From positions 1,860,001 to 1,924,000 of the forward strand of contig NZ_REFU01000001.1 of assembly GCF_003688915.1 (NCBI RefSeq): 64,000 nt of DNA. Reading direction: 5' to 3'. The stretch comes from Rhodococcus sp. SBT000017. Lineage in GTDB: Bacteria; Actinomycetota; Actinomycetes; Mycobacteriales; Mycobacteriaceae. The translations under genes and the position numbers were made by a program. Of the stretch, positions 8,483 through 19,030 are shown piece by piece. The notes beneath the pieces were generated by a model. That model was not told the origin of the DNA. It saw only the letters and a list, made by a program, of their open reading frames with translations, and made no database searches. Every line of letters starts with the position of its first letter. Within the stretch, counting starts at the first letter, position 1.

Positions 8483-9933
8483 TCCAGCTCGGCCTCGGCG
8501 CGGGCCAGTGCAGCGAACTCCTCGTCCGGCGAGTTCGCAACCAGATGATGCCTGCTGTAGATGCCGAAGTAGGCCATGAACGCGACGAACACGGCCAGGC
8601 ACCACAGTGCCGCTGTGGAATCGACGACGAACGTGGCGACGACGGCGAGCGCCGCGATGATCAATGCGAATCCGGTGGTCACGACGCCGCCGGGGGTTCG
8701 ATAGGGGCGTTCCATGTTCGGCTCGTTGCGACGGAGCACGATGTGGCTGACCATCATCAGAACGTAGCTCAGTGCCGCGCCGAACACGGCCATGTTGAGC
8801 AACATTCCGCCCTGACCGGTCAGTGAGAGCAGGAAGCCGATGACGCCTGGGACGATCAATGCGAGCGTCGGAGCCTTGCGAGAGTTGGTGATGGACAGTG
8901 TCTTCGGCAGGTATCCGGCACGGGAGAGTGCGAAGAGCTGGCGCGAGTACGCGTACATGATCGAGAAGAAGGACGCGACCAGTCCGGCCAGGCCGATATA
9001 GTTGACGATCTTGCTCGCGGTTCCGTCACCGAGAGCTTCCACCAACGGGTTTCCCGATTCCTTGACGGCGTCGGCACCGCCTGCGCCGGTCACCAGGAAC
9101 AGCACGACGGCACCGGTGACCAGCAGCACGCCCATGGCGGCGATGATGCCGCGCGGGACGTTCTTGGTCGGATCCTTGGCCTCTTCTGCGGCCAGCGGAA
9201 CGCCTTCGATCGCGAGAAAGAACCAGATGGCGAACGGGACGGCAGCCCAGATGCCGAGGTAACCGAACGGCAGGAATCCCGAAGCTCCGGCTGCGTCGGT
9301 CGGCGCGATGTCGGTCAGGTTGCTCGCGTCGAACTGTCCGATGGCGGCGATGGCGAACACGACGAGTCCGACCAAGGCGATCGCGGTGATGACGAACATG
9401 ATCTTGAGGGCTTCGCCTGCGCCGGAGAGATGGATTCCGATGAACACCGCATAGACCACCAGGTAGACCCACCAGCCGTCGGTGATACCGAACAGCCCGA
9501 GGGATTCGACGTAGGCACCGATGAACGTGGCGATCGCCGCAGGAGCGATGGCGTACTCGATGAGAATCGCTGTGCCGGTGGCGAATCCGCCCCAGGGTCC
9601 GAGAGCGCGGCGGGCGAAGGTGTAGCCACCGCCTGCAGCGGGCAGCGCCGACGACATCTCGGCCATACCGAGGACCATGGCCAGGTACATGCCCGCGATG
9701 ACGATCGCCGCGATGAGCAGACCACCGAAGCCACCCTCGGCGAGGCCGAGATTCCAGCCGGAGTAGTCGCCGGAGATGACGTAGCTGACTCCGAGGCCCG
9801 CCAGCAGGACCCAGCCCGCCGTCCCCTTCTTCAGGGTTCGCTTGGCCAGGTAGTCACCGCCCTCGACGTGCGACTGAGTGCTCTCGTGAGAGCCGGATTT
9901 CGGATGAGACGACTGGGGGTCTACTACGGACAT
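8479..9933 (-). CDS. eat: ethanolamine permease (APC superfamily)
   Basis: The 484-residue membrane protein has about twelve hydrophobic segments in an APC amino-acid/polyamine/organocation layout. It begins with a soluble ~30-residue N terminus, then KGTAGWVLLAGLGVSYVISGDYSGWN, the signature of the ethanolamine permease family. Other conserved stretches are GMAEMSSALPAAGGGYTFARRALGPWGG, EGVPLAAEEAKDPTKNVPRG and a late MERPYRTPGG. It imports ethanolamine for EutBC, whose gene overlaps it by 4 bases. A GAGAGG ribosome-binding site lies about six bases upstream of the ATG. This is the first gene of the operon, so its promoter should lie in 9934-10060; no clear operator was identified. Confidence 0.93.
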   Translation of the reverse strand: MSVVDPQSSHPKSGSHESTQSHVEGGDYLAKRTLKKGTAGWVLLAGLGVSYVISGDYSGWNLGLAEGGFGGLLIAAIVIAGMYLAMVLGMAEMSSALPAAGGGYTFARRALGPWGGFATGTAILIEYAIAPAAIATFIGAYVESLGLFGITDGWWVYLVVYAVFIGIHLSGAGEALKIMFVITAIALVGLVVFAIAAIGQFDASNLTDIAPTDAAGASGFLPFGYLGIWAAVPFAIWFFLAIEGVPLAAEEAKDPTKNVPRGIIAAMGVLLVTGAVVLFLVTGAGGADAVKESGNPLVEALGDGTASKIVNYIGLAGLVASFFSIMYAYSRQLFALSRAGYLPKTLSITNSRKAPTLALIVPGVIGFLLSLTGQGGMLLNMAVFGAALSYVLMMVSHIVLRRNEPNMERPYRTPGGVVTTGFALIIAALAVVATFVVDSTAALWCLAVFVAFMAYFGIYSRHHLVANSPDEEFAALARAEAELE

Positions 9934-10068
9934 TGCAAGCCTCTCGTAACCATTTCGCTCGGAGCGGGGTCACGCCCGAGGGGACGATTCACAACACGTG
10001 TGGCGCGCGAATCGGTTCAAGATAGGCCCGTGATGTAAGCGGCGCGTCATCGATGAATGACGGGCGAA

Positions 10069-10435
10069 TTACGGCTCGTACCCGGCGGCGTCGACGTCGC
10101 CGATGTCTCCCTCGTCCGGTTCGGCGACTGTCAGTACTGCGTCCACCACAGCTCTGTTGGCTTTCAACTCACGCTCCAGCCGCCGGAGCGTGTGCGCGAT
10201 GCGTGATCGAAGCGAAATCACCGACGAGATCGACACTCGCCACCACGTAGAGCTGTTCGGGACCGACGAACTCGATGCGAACGAACCGAACCGACGCTTC
10301 GTCGGGAAGTTCTTCGATCCGCTGCACCACCGCGTTCCATAATGCTCTCGATCCCGGTTCGCCGGTGAGGAATCGGCGGTTTCGATCGATCAACGGGACG
10401 GCGAGGTTCGAGCGGAGCGCCCGCAGAACGAGACC
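10069..10435 (-). pseudogene. remnant of cation diffusion facilitator (CDF) transporter, C-terminal part, frameshifted
   Basis: Translating leftwards from just after the GMC-oxidase stop gives LRALRSNLAVPLIDRNRRFL, then LPDEASVRFVRIEFVGPEQLYVV and VDLVGD. The frame is then lost at a TTT run (GATTTCG near 10197-10203); removing one T restores SRIAHTLRRLEREL and AVLTVAEPDEGDI up to a TAA at 10069. This matches the cytoplasmic C-terminal domain of CDF-family zinc/cobalt exporters. The N-terminal six-helix membrane domain is missing: the fragment begins immediately after the stop codon of the neighbouring oxidoreductase gene. It looks like a gene truncated by a past rearrangement and decaying. 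The rest of 9934-10068 holds the eat promoter and a small CGTCAT-N6-ATGACG inverted repeat. Confidence 0.6.
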
Positions 10436-12070
10436 TCACCGTCCCGAGGCGATGATCTCCTCGATGTTCCGTTCTGCGAGAGCGGCGATGGTCAGTGACG
10501 GATTGACCGCACCGGTGCTTCCGGGGATCAGAGCGCCGTCGACGACGTAGAGGCCGTCGTATCCCACCACTCGTCCGTAGCCGTCCGTCGCCTTGCCCAG
10601 CACCGCGCCACCGAGAGGATGCGCGGTGAACGAGGCATTGACGTCGGGGACCCGCAGGAGCGGAAAGCCGGTTCCGACTCCGGAGGTGTGGGCGATGCGA
10701 TCGTGCACCGCGCGCAGTGCCTCTTCGACATACCGGTTGCCCTGCTCGGGCCAGCGCAGCTGGGTCTTTCCTGCCGCGCGATCGTAGACGAACTCACCGC
10801 GGGTCGAATCCAGCACCATTCCGAGCGAGCCGATCAGGGACATGTCGATGGGAGAGCCGGGGACGTACCAGTTCTCGAGGGTGAGCGGGCTTCCCGACTC
10901 GTCGAAGATGCGCGACGCCGACGGCGACGCCTGCACGATGCCGTTGCCCTCCGGGGTCATACCGCGTACGAGAGCGGCGTCGCCGTTGGTACCCCATCCC
11001 TGCCCGACGTGTTCGTTGAGATCGGGCAGCGCGCCGGTGTCCCGGGCCGCGACCAGCAGCTCGGATGTGCCCATCGATCCCGCCCCGAGGAACAGGCGGT
11101 CGCACGTCAACGTTCGGGATTCGACGACGGATGCACCGGGGTCGAGGATGTCGACCTCGAGTACGTACCGGCCGTCGGCGGCCCGTGAGACCGCGGTGAC
11201 TTCGTGCCGCGCATGGATCCTCGCGCGAGAGGTGCGTTGCGCGTCGGCCAGGTAGTTCTGGGTCAGGTCGAACTTCGCACCGTTGGAGTTTCCGAGATTC
11301 GACTCGCCGATCGTCGCGGAAGGTCGTGCAGCGCCGGACAATTCCGCGCGCACCACATCCCAGTTCCAGATGCCGTCGATGCGCCTGGGCGAGTATCCCG
11401 CTCGGCGCGCCTGCGCGTCCCAGATGCGGGAGTGGGTGAAAGGCATGGAGGCATAGACGTCGTCGGGCATCGACGAGAGTCGTAACGCCGAACGCACTCG
11501 CGGGAAATAGATCGAATCCATCTCGTCGTACGAGACGGTGGAGCCGAAGAGCGAATCGAAGAATCGACGCTCGGGGGCGATCATGACCCCGGTGAACACC
11601 AGCGAGCCGCCACCGACGGCCGCCGCGCGCCACACGTCGATGGACCCGTGCTCGGTGACGTCGAATATCCCACCGAACCGATCGGTCGGCACCATCGGCA
11701 GACCGGTCAACGGAGTCAGGCCACCGCGCCGCCAGAAGGCACGACCGTCCGGCGCGAAATCGTTGGCGAATATCTGCCGTCGCGCATCGAGCGGCCACTG
11801 CGATCCGCGTTCGAGGACGGTGACCGAGGACCCGGATTCGGTCAGTCGACGCGCGGCGATCGCGGCACCGAACCCAGAGCCGACGATGATCGATTCGGAG
11901 TGCTCGGGTGCGCGTAGCGGCTCGTTCCACAGCTCTGGCACGAAGGCTCGGTAGACGGGGTCGAGGATGGGTGCTGCGGCGGCGGGGCGTGCACCGGAAA
12001 GGAATGCCGACGCTCCGCTCACACCCAGTAGTGCTGCGGCCTGCAGTGCACGTCTGCGGCTGATGTCCAT
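10436..12070 (-). CDS. exported GMC-family FAD oxidoreductase (cholesterol-oxidase-like)
   Basis: The 544-residue flavoenzyme starts with MDISRRRALQAAALLGVSGA, a Tat-type signal with an SRRR motif, a hydrophobic core and an A-x-A cleavage site near residue 37. The FAD-binding GSGFGAAIAARRLTE follows at about residue 65, as in class I cholesterol oxidases, and the end contains HPLGGAVLGKATDGYGRVVGYDGLYVVDGALIPGSTGAVNPSLTIAALAERN, the GMC C-terminal signature. It oxidises an alcohol (possibly a sterol) outside the membrane with O2 or another acceptor. The ATG at 12070 has a GAGGGGG ribosome-binding site and starts right at the signal peptide. The substrate is unproven; the family also contains non-sterol dehydrogenases. 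Confidence 0.82.
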   Translation of the reverse strand: MDISRRRALQAAALLGVSGASAFLSGARPAAAAPILDPVYRAFVPELWNEPLRAPEHSESIIVGSGFGAAIAARRLTESGSSVTVLERGSQWPLDARRQIFANDFAPDGRAFWRRGGLTPLTGLPMVPTDRFGGIFDVTEHGSIDVWRAAAVGGGSLVFTGVMIAPERRFFDSLFGSTVSYDEMDSIYFPRVRSALRLSSMPDDVYASMPFTHSRIWDAQARRAGYSPRRIDGIWNWDVVRAELSGAARPSATIGESNLGNSNGAKFDLTQNYLADAQRTSRARIHARHEVTAVSRAADGRYVLEVDILDPGASVVESRTLTCDRLFLGAGSMGTSELLVAARDTGALPDLNEHVGQGWGTNGDAALVRGMTPEGNGIVQASPSASRIFDESGSPLTLENWYVPGSPIDMSLIGSLGMVLDSTRGEFVYDRAAGKTQLRWPEQGNRYVEEALRAVHDRIAHTSGVGTGFPLLRVPDVNASFTAHPLGGAVLGKATDGYGRVVGYDGLYVVDGALIPGSTGAVNPSLTIAALAERNIEEIIASGR

Positions 12071-12197
12071 GGTGTCCCCCTCGCTGATCGCCTCGTGGAG
12101 GCGGTACAAGAATCAACGAGAGGGCCCTTGGTGTCTACGTGGCGTAACAGTAAGAAGGATTTGTCACACCGATTGCATCATGTGGCGTGCGCCGCAT

Positions 12198-12736
12198 TCA
12201 GCCCTGGAGCATCCCCGGGACGGGACACGCGTCGACGGCCTCGGCCACTACCAAGGGGTCTGCGGGAACCTCCGGTCGTCGACCTGCTTCCCAGTCGACA
12301 CCGACCAGTGGTGGATGCTCCGCGAGGATCTCGTTCTCCTCGGCGGAGTACGCGCGTCCACGACTGAGGAAGCGCACTCCCTCGGGTGATTCGAGAGAGA
12401 ATCCACCGCCGCGGCCGGGAACCACGTCGAGCACGAGTTGAGTGTGCTTCCACGCCTGGAACTGAGATCCCGAGATCCACACCGGCACACCGTCGCTCCC
12501 GTTCGGCAGGTCCTGTGGGACCTCGCCGACCCCGAGCCGAAGGTCGATGTACCCCAGGAGAACGTCCCGGTCGCCGACGATGAATTCGCCTGCGGGATAA
12601 CACATCGGCGACGACCCGTCACAGCATCCCCCGGACTGATGCATCATCAGTTCCCCGTGGATACCGCCGAGGCGACGGAGCAGGTCCATCGCCTCGACGG
12701 TGGTCTTCAGCCGCGCGGGCTGCGCAGCGTCGTTCA

Positions 12737-12737
<1 letters not shown>
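12198..12737 (-). CDS. DUF779 family protein, partner of aldehyde dehydrogenase
   Basis: The 179-residue protein has the DUF779 core: LRRLGGIHGELMMHQSGGCCDGSSPMC near residue 25, then GDRDVLLGYIDLRLG and WISGSQFQAWKHTQLVLDVVPGRGGGFSLE, plus a 50-residue C-terminal extension. DUF779 genes almost always accompany ExaC/AldA-type aldehyde dehydrogenases; their biochemical role is not established, though the Cys-Cys...Cys cluster suggests a metal or redox function. The ATG overlaps the dehydrogenase stop by one base (TGATG), so translation is coupled. Confidence 0.87.
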
Positions 12738-14260
<1,523 letters not shown>

Positions 14261-14325
14261 TGAAAATCCTCCTGATCGACACGTGCTTCACAGTTGATGC
14301 GGTGTGTGATTCAGGACACTAGGGT

Positions 14326-14339
14326 TTGCAACGTTGCAA
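14326..14339. promoter_or_regulatory. palindrome TTGCAACGTTGCAA in the aldehyde dehydrogenase promoter
   Basis: A perfect 14-base palindrome lies 66 bases upstream of the aldehyde dehydrogenase ATG, in the 123-base gap between it and the regulator gene. A further half-site (ACGTTGC) follows at 14342. It is a natural candidate binding site for the adjacent GAF-domain activator. Confidence 0.45.
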
Positions 14340-14383
14340 CTACGTTGCTTCGCGTTATGCACGAGGACCGGTGGGGCCTGCGG

Positions 14384-15679
14384 TCAGATTCCGAGTTCGC
14401 GGTCGAGCAGATCGATGCGTGCGCTGACTTGCCCGTAGAGCGCGGAATCACTGCTCAGGGTGGCCCGGTACGCCTCCCACGCGATCACGTCCGAGCGACC
14501 GTGAATGGACGATGTCCACTGCGCCAGCAGCACCGGATCTCCGAGTCGGAGCAGTGCGGCCTGCATCCGGGATCGCAGTTCCTCGCGGATCTCCTCGATG
14601 CCGGGCGCGGACGACCCGGGAAGCACCGGGCCGGAGTAGATGCGGAGAGCAGCGTCGACGTCACCGCGGTCGAGGGCGCGCCGAATGTCGCCGACGTCCG
14701 AGGTCAGCTCGCCGACCAGACGGTAGGGCCGCGACGCCAGGCCTGCGGTCCCGAATGTCTTACGCAGTCTCGACATCTCGGCGCGGATCGTCACCGAGTC
14801 CAGCTCCTGCTCGTCGAGCAGCACGGCGAGGTGATCGGAGCTCAGTCCTTCGGGATGCTCACCGAGCAGAAGCAGGATCTCCGCGTGTCGCTGAGAGAGC
14901 GGTATCCGGCCGGAGCCGCGCACCACTCCCGGCCGTCCCGATCCGAGAACCTCGAGCCGAGGAGCTGTGTCGCCCAGAGATTTCGGAGAATTCATCAGAT
15001 GCAGGCGTAGCTCGGATTCAGCGGCGGCGACGGTGGCACGCACCAGCGAGAGCACCTCGGGCACCGCAACGCGCGGGCCACCGGTGATATCGATGGCTCC
15101 CAGAATATGGCCACTGGTGGGGTGATGAACCGGTGCCGCCGAGCAACTCCACTCGTGCACCGACCGGGAAAAGTGCTCGGACGCGAAGATCTGCACACTG
15201 TGGTCGACCGCCAGAGCGGTACCGGGAGCGTTGGTGCCCTTGCTCTCCTCGCTCCAATCGACCCCCTCGGCGAAGTCCATAGTCGACGCTCGGTCCTTGG
15301 CCGCAGAATCACCCTCGACCCACAGCAGCCGTCCCTCGGCATCGGAGATGGCGACGAGCAAGCCGGTGTCCGACGCGTCCTCGACCAGCAGCTTGCGGAT
15401 GACCGGACGGATGATGGCCATCGGATGCCCGTTGCGGTAGCGCTCGAGATCCGGCCCGGTCAAGGCAGGAGTGTCGTTGCCGCCGTCGGGATCGACGCCC
15501 TTCGTCCGACTGCGCATCCAGGAATCGAGCACGACGGACCTGACCGTCGAGCCGTGCGTACGAATATCGTCGACGAAAGATTGATGGGCACTGGACATCT
15601 GGCGCGCGAGCACAGCGATGTCCTCGCCGGGTCGCACTGCGACCCAGGGGTTGCCACCACTGTCCGATCGGCTTGCCAT
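14384..15679 (-). CDS. GAF-domain transcriptional regulator (AcoR-like, no AAA+ domain)
   Basis: The 431-residue protein begins like sigma-54 activators of the AcoR group (VRSVVLDSWMRSRTKGVDPD) and has a GAF sensor (GRLLWVEGDS... GTNAPGTALAVDHSVQIFASEHFSRSVHEWSCSAAPVHHP... GAIDITG). It lacks the central AAA+ ATPase. The C-terminal third (LSQRHAEILLLLGEHPEGLSSDHLAVLLDE...VTIRAEMSRLRKTFG) is a winged-helix-like output domain of the kind seen in actinobacterial GAF regulators. It lies 123 bases upstream of the aldehyde dehydrogenase gene on the same strand, so it likely activates that gene in response to an aldehyde or alcohol. The ATG at 15679 is chosen because upstream codons have no family match. 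Confidence 0.8.
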   Translation of the reverse strand: MASRSDSGGNPWVAVRPGEDIAVLARQMSSAHQSFVDDIRTHGSTVRSVVLDSWMRSRTKGVDPDGGNDTPALTGPDLERYRNGHPMAIIRPVIRKLLVEDASDTGLLVAISDAEGRLLWVEGDSAAKDRASTMDFAEGVDWSEESKGTNAPGTALAVDHSVQIFASEHFSRSVHEWSCSAAPVHHPTSGHILGAIDITGGPRVAVPEVLSLVRATVAAAESELRLHLMNSPKSLGDTAPRLEVLGSGRPGVVRGSGRIPLSQRHAEILLLLGEHPEGLSSDHLAVLLDEQELDSVTIRAEMSRLRKTFGTAGLASRPYRLVGELTSDVGDIRRALDRGDVDAALRIYSGPVLPGSSAPGIEEIREELRSRMQAALLRLGDPVLLAQWTSSIHGRSDVIAWEAYRATLSSDSALYGQVSARIDLLDRELGI

Positions 15680-15788
15680 TCGACGCTTCCTCCGTGACCT
15701 GTCCACATCGTTGTAACCCAGCTCACAAGCAAGGATACAGCCGTGGCCGACGCGTGCGGCCGTGGCCGGTCGCGCCGACCCCGAGTGC

Positions 15789-15926
15789 CTACTTCTTCTT
15801 GACGGCCGAGGTGATGATGTCGTTGCTGGTGTCACCACTCGACTTGGCCCGCTTGTCCGCGCGCTTGTCCTTGAGAGATTTGCCGGATTTCTTGGTCATC
15901 GTGTTGCGGGGCGATTTGTCCGACAT
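15789..15926 (-). CDS. small basic conserved actinobacterial protein
   Basis: This 45-residue, lysine-rich product begins MSDKSPRNTMTKKSGKSLKDKRADKRAK and ends in VKKK. Proteins with the same SPRN-M-KKSGKS-KEKRA-KRAK pattern are widespread in Rhodococcus and Mycobacterium; no function is known. It stands alone between the GAF regulator and mftG on the same strand. An upstream in-frame ATG at 15971 would add 15 residues without family support. Confidence 0.6.
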   Translation of the reverse strand: MSDKSPRNTMTKKSGKSLKDKRADKRAKSSGDTSNDIITSAVKKK

Positions 15927-15976
15927 GGCAGTAACCCATCTATCGGGGAACCTGAACGGTCCCCAGACCACGAACG

Positions 15977-17470
15977 CTACGCCTCGACACCCCTACCGTG
16001 GTCCGCAACCATCACAGCGGCACGCTCGGCGAACATGATCGCCGTCGCATGCGGGCCCCGGCTGGGCACCACCGGAAACGCCGAGGTGTCGACGACGAAG
16101 ACACCGTCCACTCCGCGTACCCGGCAGTGTTCGTCGAGCACCGACCCCGGATCCGACTCCGGTCCCATCCGGGCGCTTCCGGACAGGTGCAGCGACGTAC
16201 CGAGTGCCGCGAGGGGGTCGTCGATAGCGGGGACTTCGACACTGCTGGCCATGGACGACGATGCGAGCAGTTCTCGCGCCAGCTCGACGCCACCTCGCAT
16301 CGCCCGCCGGTCGCTCTCCGATTCGAGATAGCGGTATCTCACGTCCGGGGCCTCGAACGGATCCGTGCTGCGCAGCGCGATGCTCCCACGTGCCGTCGAG
16401 CGCATGAGGCCGACACCGAACACGTGCGGCCCACGCGGCAGACCGGAGATCAGTCGATCGAATCTCCTCGTGTACGGCCTGATCTCCACGTCGCCCGCAT
16501 GCAGCACGGCTTCCAGCGCCGGAGATGCCGTCGAGAATTCCTTCGTCGTGACGACGGGAACAGCAACCTCGGGATGGTCACTGAAACCGTGGCCGACTCC
16601 CGGACTGTCGACAACCACCGAAATACCCAGCGCAGCAGAGCCTTCGGAGGGCCCGATGCCGGATCGAAGCAGCAACGCAGGGGTGTGTACCGCGCCGGCC
16701 GAGACGACAACGGTGTCGGACTCGACGACAGTGCGTACCCCGTCGACGATGATCTCGACCCCGATCACCCTGTTTCCCTTGAACATCAACGACGCCACCG
16801 TCGTATTGCCTTGTACCCGTACATTTTTTCGGCCGATGACCGGCAAAAGATATGCCAGAGCGGCACTTACGCGGACCCCACCGCGAATATTCGACGGGAC
16901 GGCACCCACTCCCCCCACGGCCGCGTCGGGAGCGTTCAGGTCCTCGTGGAATCGAAAACCCGCGCTCTGCGCGGCCTGCACGAACGATGCCGTCAGAGGA
17001 TGTCGGTCCTGCTCGGGGGTGCGCGAGACCGGCATCGGCCCGCGGGAACCGTGCCACCGATCGATCGCTCCGGCATCGAGATCGGTTTCGGAGCCGATGT
17101 AGAACGGCAGCACCTGATCGAACGACCACAACGACTGCGGCCAGGCGTCGAAGTCACCCGGCGTCGCCCGGACGAAGTAGCCGCCGTTCACTGCGCCGGA
17201 GCCTCCCAGCACCCGGCCTCGCGCGATCGTCCGAGAGACACCCGCTGCGAGTTCGGCCGCATAGGTTCCCACCCATTCGCTGCCGGGGCCGATGGGAAGC
17301 GTCGACGCGTCGAGCAAGACCGCCGGAACATCGGCGACGCCGGAGAACGCCGGTCCGGCTTCGAGCAACAGCACCGACCGATCGGGATTCTCGCTGAGCC
17401 GCGACGCGAGAACACATCCGCAAGAGCCACCTCCGACGACGATGACGTCGGCGAACTCGACCGGGTTCAC
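15977..17470 (-). CDS. mftG: mycofactocin-system GMC oxidoreductase MftG
   Basis: The 497-residue GMC flavoprotein has the N-terminal FAD motif DVIVVGGGSCGCVLASRLSE, RTIARGRVLGGSGAVNGGYFVRATPGDFDAW (GMC signature 1), SAGAVHTPALLLRSGIGP (signature 2) and a C-terminal HLSGSARMG...GVFVVDTSAFPVVPSRGPHATAIMFAERA with the catalytic His region. MftG is known as the mycofactocin dehydrogenase that passes electrons from mycofactocinol to the respiratory chain and regenerates the oxidised cofactor. Here it is the last gene of an mftE-mftF-mftG run, 33 bases after mftF. The identification rests on both sequence and position. Confidence 0.9.
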   Translation of the reverse strand: MNPVEFADVIVVGGGSCGCVLASRLSENPDRSVLLLEAGPAFSGVADVPAVLLDASTLPIGPGSEWVGTYAAELAAGVSRTIARGRVLGGSGAVNGGYFVRATPGDFDAWPQSLWSFDQVLPFYIGSETDLDAGAIDRWHGSRGPMPVSRTPEQDRHPLTASFVQAAQSAGFRFHEDLNAPDAAVGGVGAVPSNIRGGVRVSAALAYLLPVIGRKNVRVQGNTTVASLMFKGNRVIGVEIIVDGVRTVVESDTVVVSAGAVHTPALLLRSGIGPSEGSAALGISVVVDSPGVGHGFSDHPEVAVPVVTTKEFSTASPALEAVLHAGDVEIRPYTRRFDRLISGLPRGPHVFGVGLMRSTARGSIALRSTDPFEAPDVRYRYLESESDRRAMRGGVELARELLASSSMASSVEVPAIDDPLAALGTSLHLSGSARMGPESDPGSVLDEHCRVRGVDGVFVVDTSAFPVVPSRGPHATAIMFAERAAVMVADHGRGVEA

Positions 17471-17503
17471 ACCGTCGACGGAGCCGACCGGGCTCGCACC
17501 ACG

Positions 17504-19030
17504 TCAGCCGTCGAGGCGGGGCTTGAGGGCCTCGACGCTGCGAGCGGACAGTGCGCCGCGCCACAGCCCCGCTCCGTACGCGACGTCGTCGGCTCGCTTG
17601 TAGAAGGCATAACGCACAGGATCGAGGCCGCCGAGCTCACGATGCTTGTACCAATCCGAGAATGCCTCTGCCACAGCCAATCCCAACGCAATTCGACGAA
17701 TTCGACTCGACAGCAGCACGGCGAGCAGGGTGATCGGCCAATAATGTCGACACAGGGCCGACGCCAATTGCCACAACCCCGCCACGAAACCCTCCGCGGC
17801 GAGAATGGCCGCGATCCGCGTGGGCTGATCCAGACCGACGAACATCTTGCGCAGACGAACGATCGTCACGCCGAGTGTGGCGGCGGCTCCGACAAGTCCG
17901 ATCCGCGTCAGACTCGCGGCGAGCAGACACGCGACCAACGTCCACGGAGACATCGCGATCGGCGGCACCATTCCCGGATGACGTGCCGACAACGGTGTGG
18001 CACCGGTCCCGTAGAACAGCTTGCGGGAGAACCACTCGACAAAGGTGACGCGATGCTCGTGCGCGACGTGGGCGACGGGTTCGTAGCGCAGCCGCCACCC
18101 CGCTTCCTGCAATCGCCAGCACAGGTCCACGTCCTCGGCCACGTGCATCGACTCGTCGAATCCGTCGCAGTCCATCGCCACCGACCGGCGCATCAACATC
18201 GCAGCGCTGGGGACGTACGACACCGAGCTGCCTGCCCGTACTGCCGCTTCCTTGCGGCCCAGGTCGAGCGACGAGCGGGCGTGTTCGTACCTGGCCAGCG
18301 CGCTGCCTTCGGGCTCGAGCGCGACGATGCGGGGGGCCACCAGGGCGACCGCCGGATCCGAGAAGTGACCGAGCATCACCTCCAGCCACCCCTTGCGTGG
18401 GACGACGTCCGAATCCAGGAATGCTACGAAATCTGTTGTGGCACATCGCAAGCCAGTGTTCCGCGCCGCAGCAGGTCCGCGCGAGCGCTCGTGCCGCAGC
18501 ACCGTCACGCTGCCCACACTCCACGAGATCCGCGGTACTGCGACCGGGACGTCCGACCCGTCGTCGACGATGATGACGTGCAGACCGTGGAGTGCCGCGA
18601 TCAAGCGCTCCAACCCCGCCTCGTTGTTCTTGAGCGGTACGACGACGGTGACATCGCACGGCGACGGGATCGACATCGGGCGCGGGTTCCCGACTCCCGA
18701 GTCGAGCAATTTGCGAGCAACGAGAGCGGACTGGGAGTCGGTCACTTCGATGAATCCGTCGCCGATCATCGCCGCAGCGGTCGGCGCGAGCTTGAGCATG
18801 CGGGTCGGTGAACCACCGATCAGGACGCGCCCTTCGGAGAATGTGCGTACGCGTGGATCGACTCGCACCCCGAAGCCATCAGGCAACCGACCTTCACCCA
18901 TCAGGAGATCGTAAGCTGACAAGCCGCCGGAGTGTCGGCCACCCGGGAAATAGGACGGAACATACCTGCGCCCCGTTTCACGGGACTCGTCGTCAGGTCC
19001 CCCAGCAGGCGTTTCAGAGTGTTCGGTCAT
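17504..19030 (-). CDS. mftF: mycofactocin glycosyltransferase MftF
   Basis: The 508-residue family-2 glycosyltransferase has an N-terminal ~110-residue mft-specific part ([32 protein letters not shown]), then the GT-A core [11 protein letters not shown]... [35 protein letters not shown] (DxD-type metal motif) and [20 protein letters not shown], then two hydrophobic segments near the C terminus that suggest membrane association. MftF adds a short beta-1,4-glucose chain to the premycofactocin core. The ATG at 19030 overlaps the mftE stop by 4 bases. Confidence 0.93.
   Translation of the reverse strand: MTEHSETPAGGPDDESRETGRRYVPSYFPGGRHSGGLSAYDLLMGEGRLPDGFGVRVDPRVRTFSEGRVLIGGSPTRMLKLAPTAAAMIGDGFIEVTDSQSALVARKLLDSGVGNPRPMSIPSPCDVTVVVPLKNNEAGLERLIAALHGLHVIIVDDGSDVPVAVPRISWSVGSVTVLRHERSRGPAAARNTGLRCATTDFVAFLDSDVVPRKGWLEVMLGHFSDPAVALVAPRIVALEPEGSALARYEHARSSLDLGRKEAAVRAGSSVSYVPSAAMLMRRSVAMDCDGFDESMHVAEDVDLCWRLQEAGWRLRYEPVAHVAHEHRVTFVEWFSRKLFYGTGATPLSARHPGMVPPIAMSPWTLVACLLAASLTRIGLVGAAATLGVTIVRLRKMFVGLDQPTRIAAILAAEGFVAGLWQLASALCRHYWPITLLAVLLSSRIRRIALGLAVAEAFSDWYKHRELGGLDPVRYAFYKRADDVAYGAGLWRGALSARSVEALKPRLDG

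Noticed and set aside
10436..12070. possible second MftG
   Set aside because: Also a GMC enzyme, but it has a Tat signal and cholesterol-oxidase-like FAD motif and lies outside the mft blocks.
15998..18811. 937-codon open frame on the plus strand
   Set aside because: It is antisense to mftG and mftF. Its composition (Arg/His-rich) is typical of a complementary frame in high-GC DNA.
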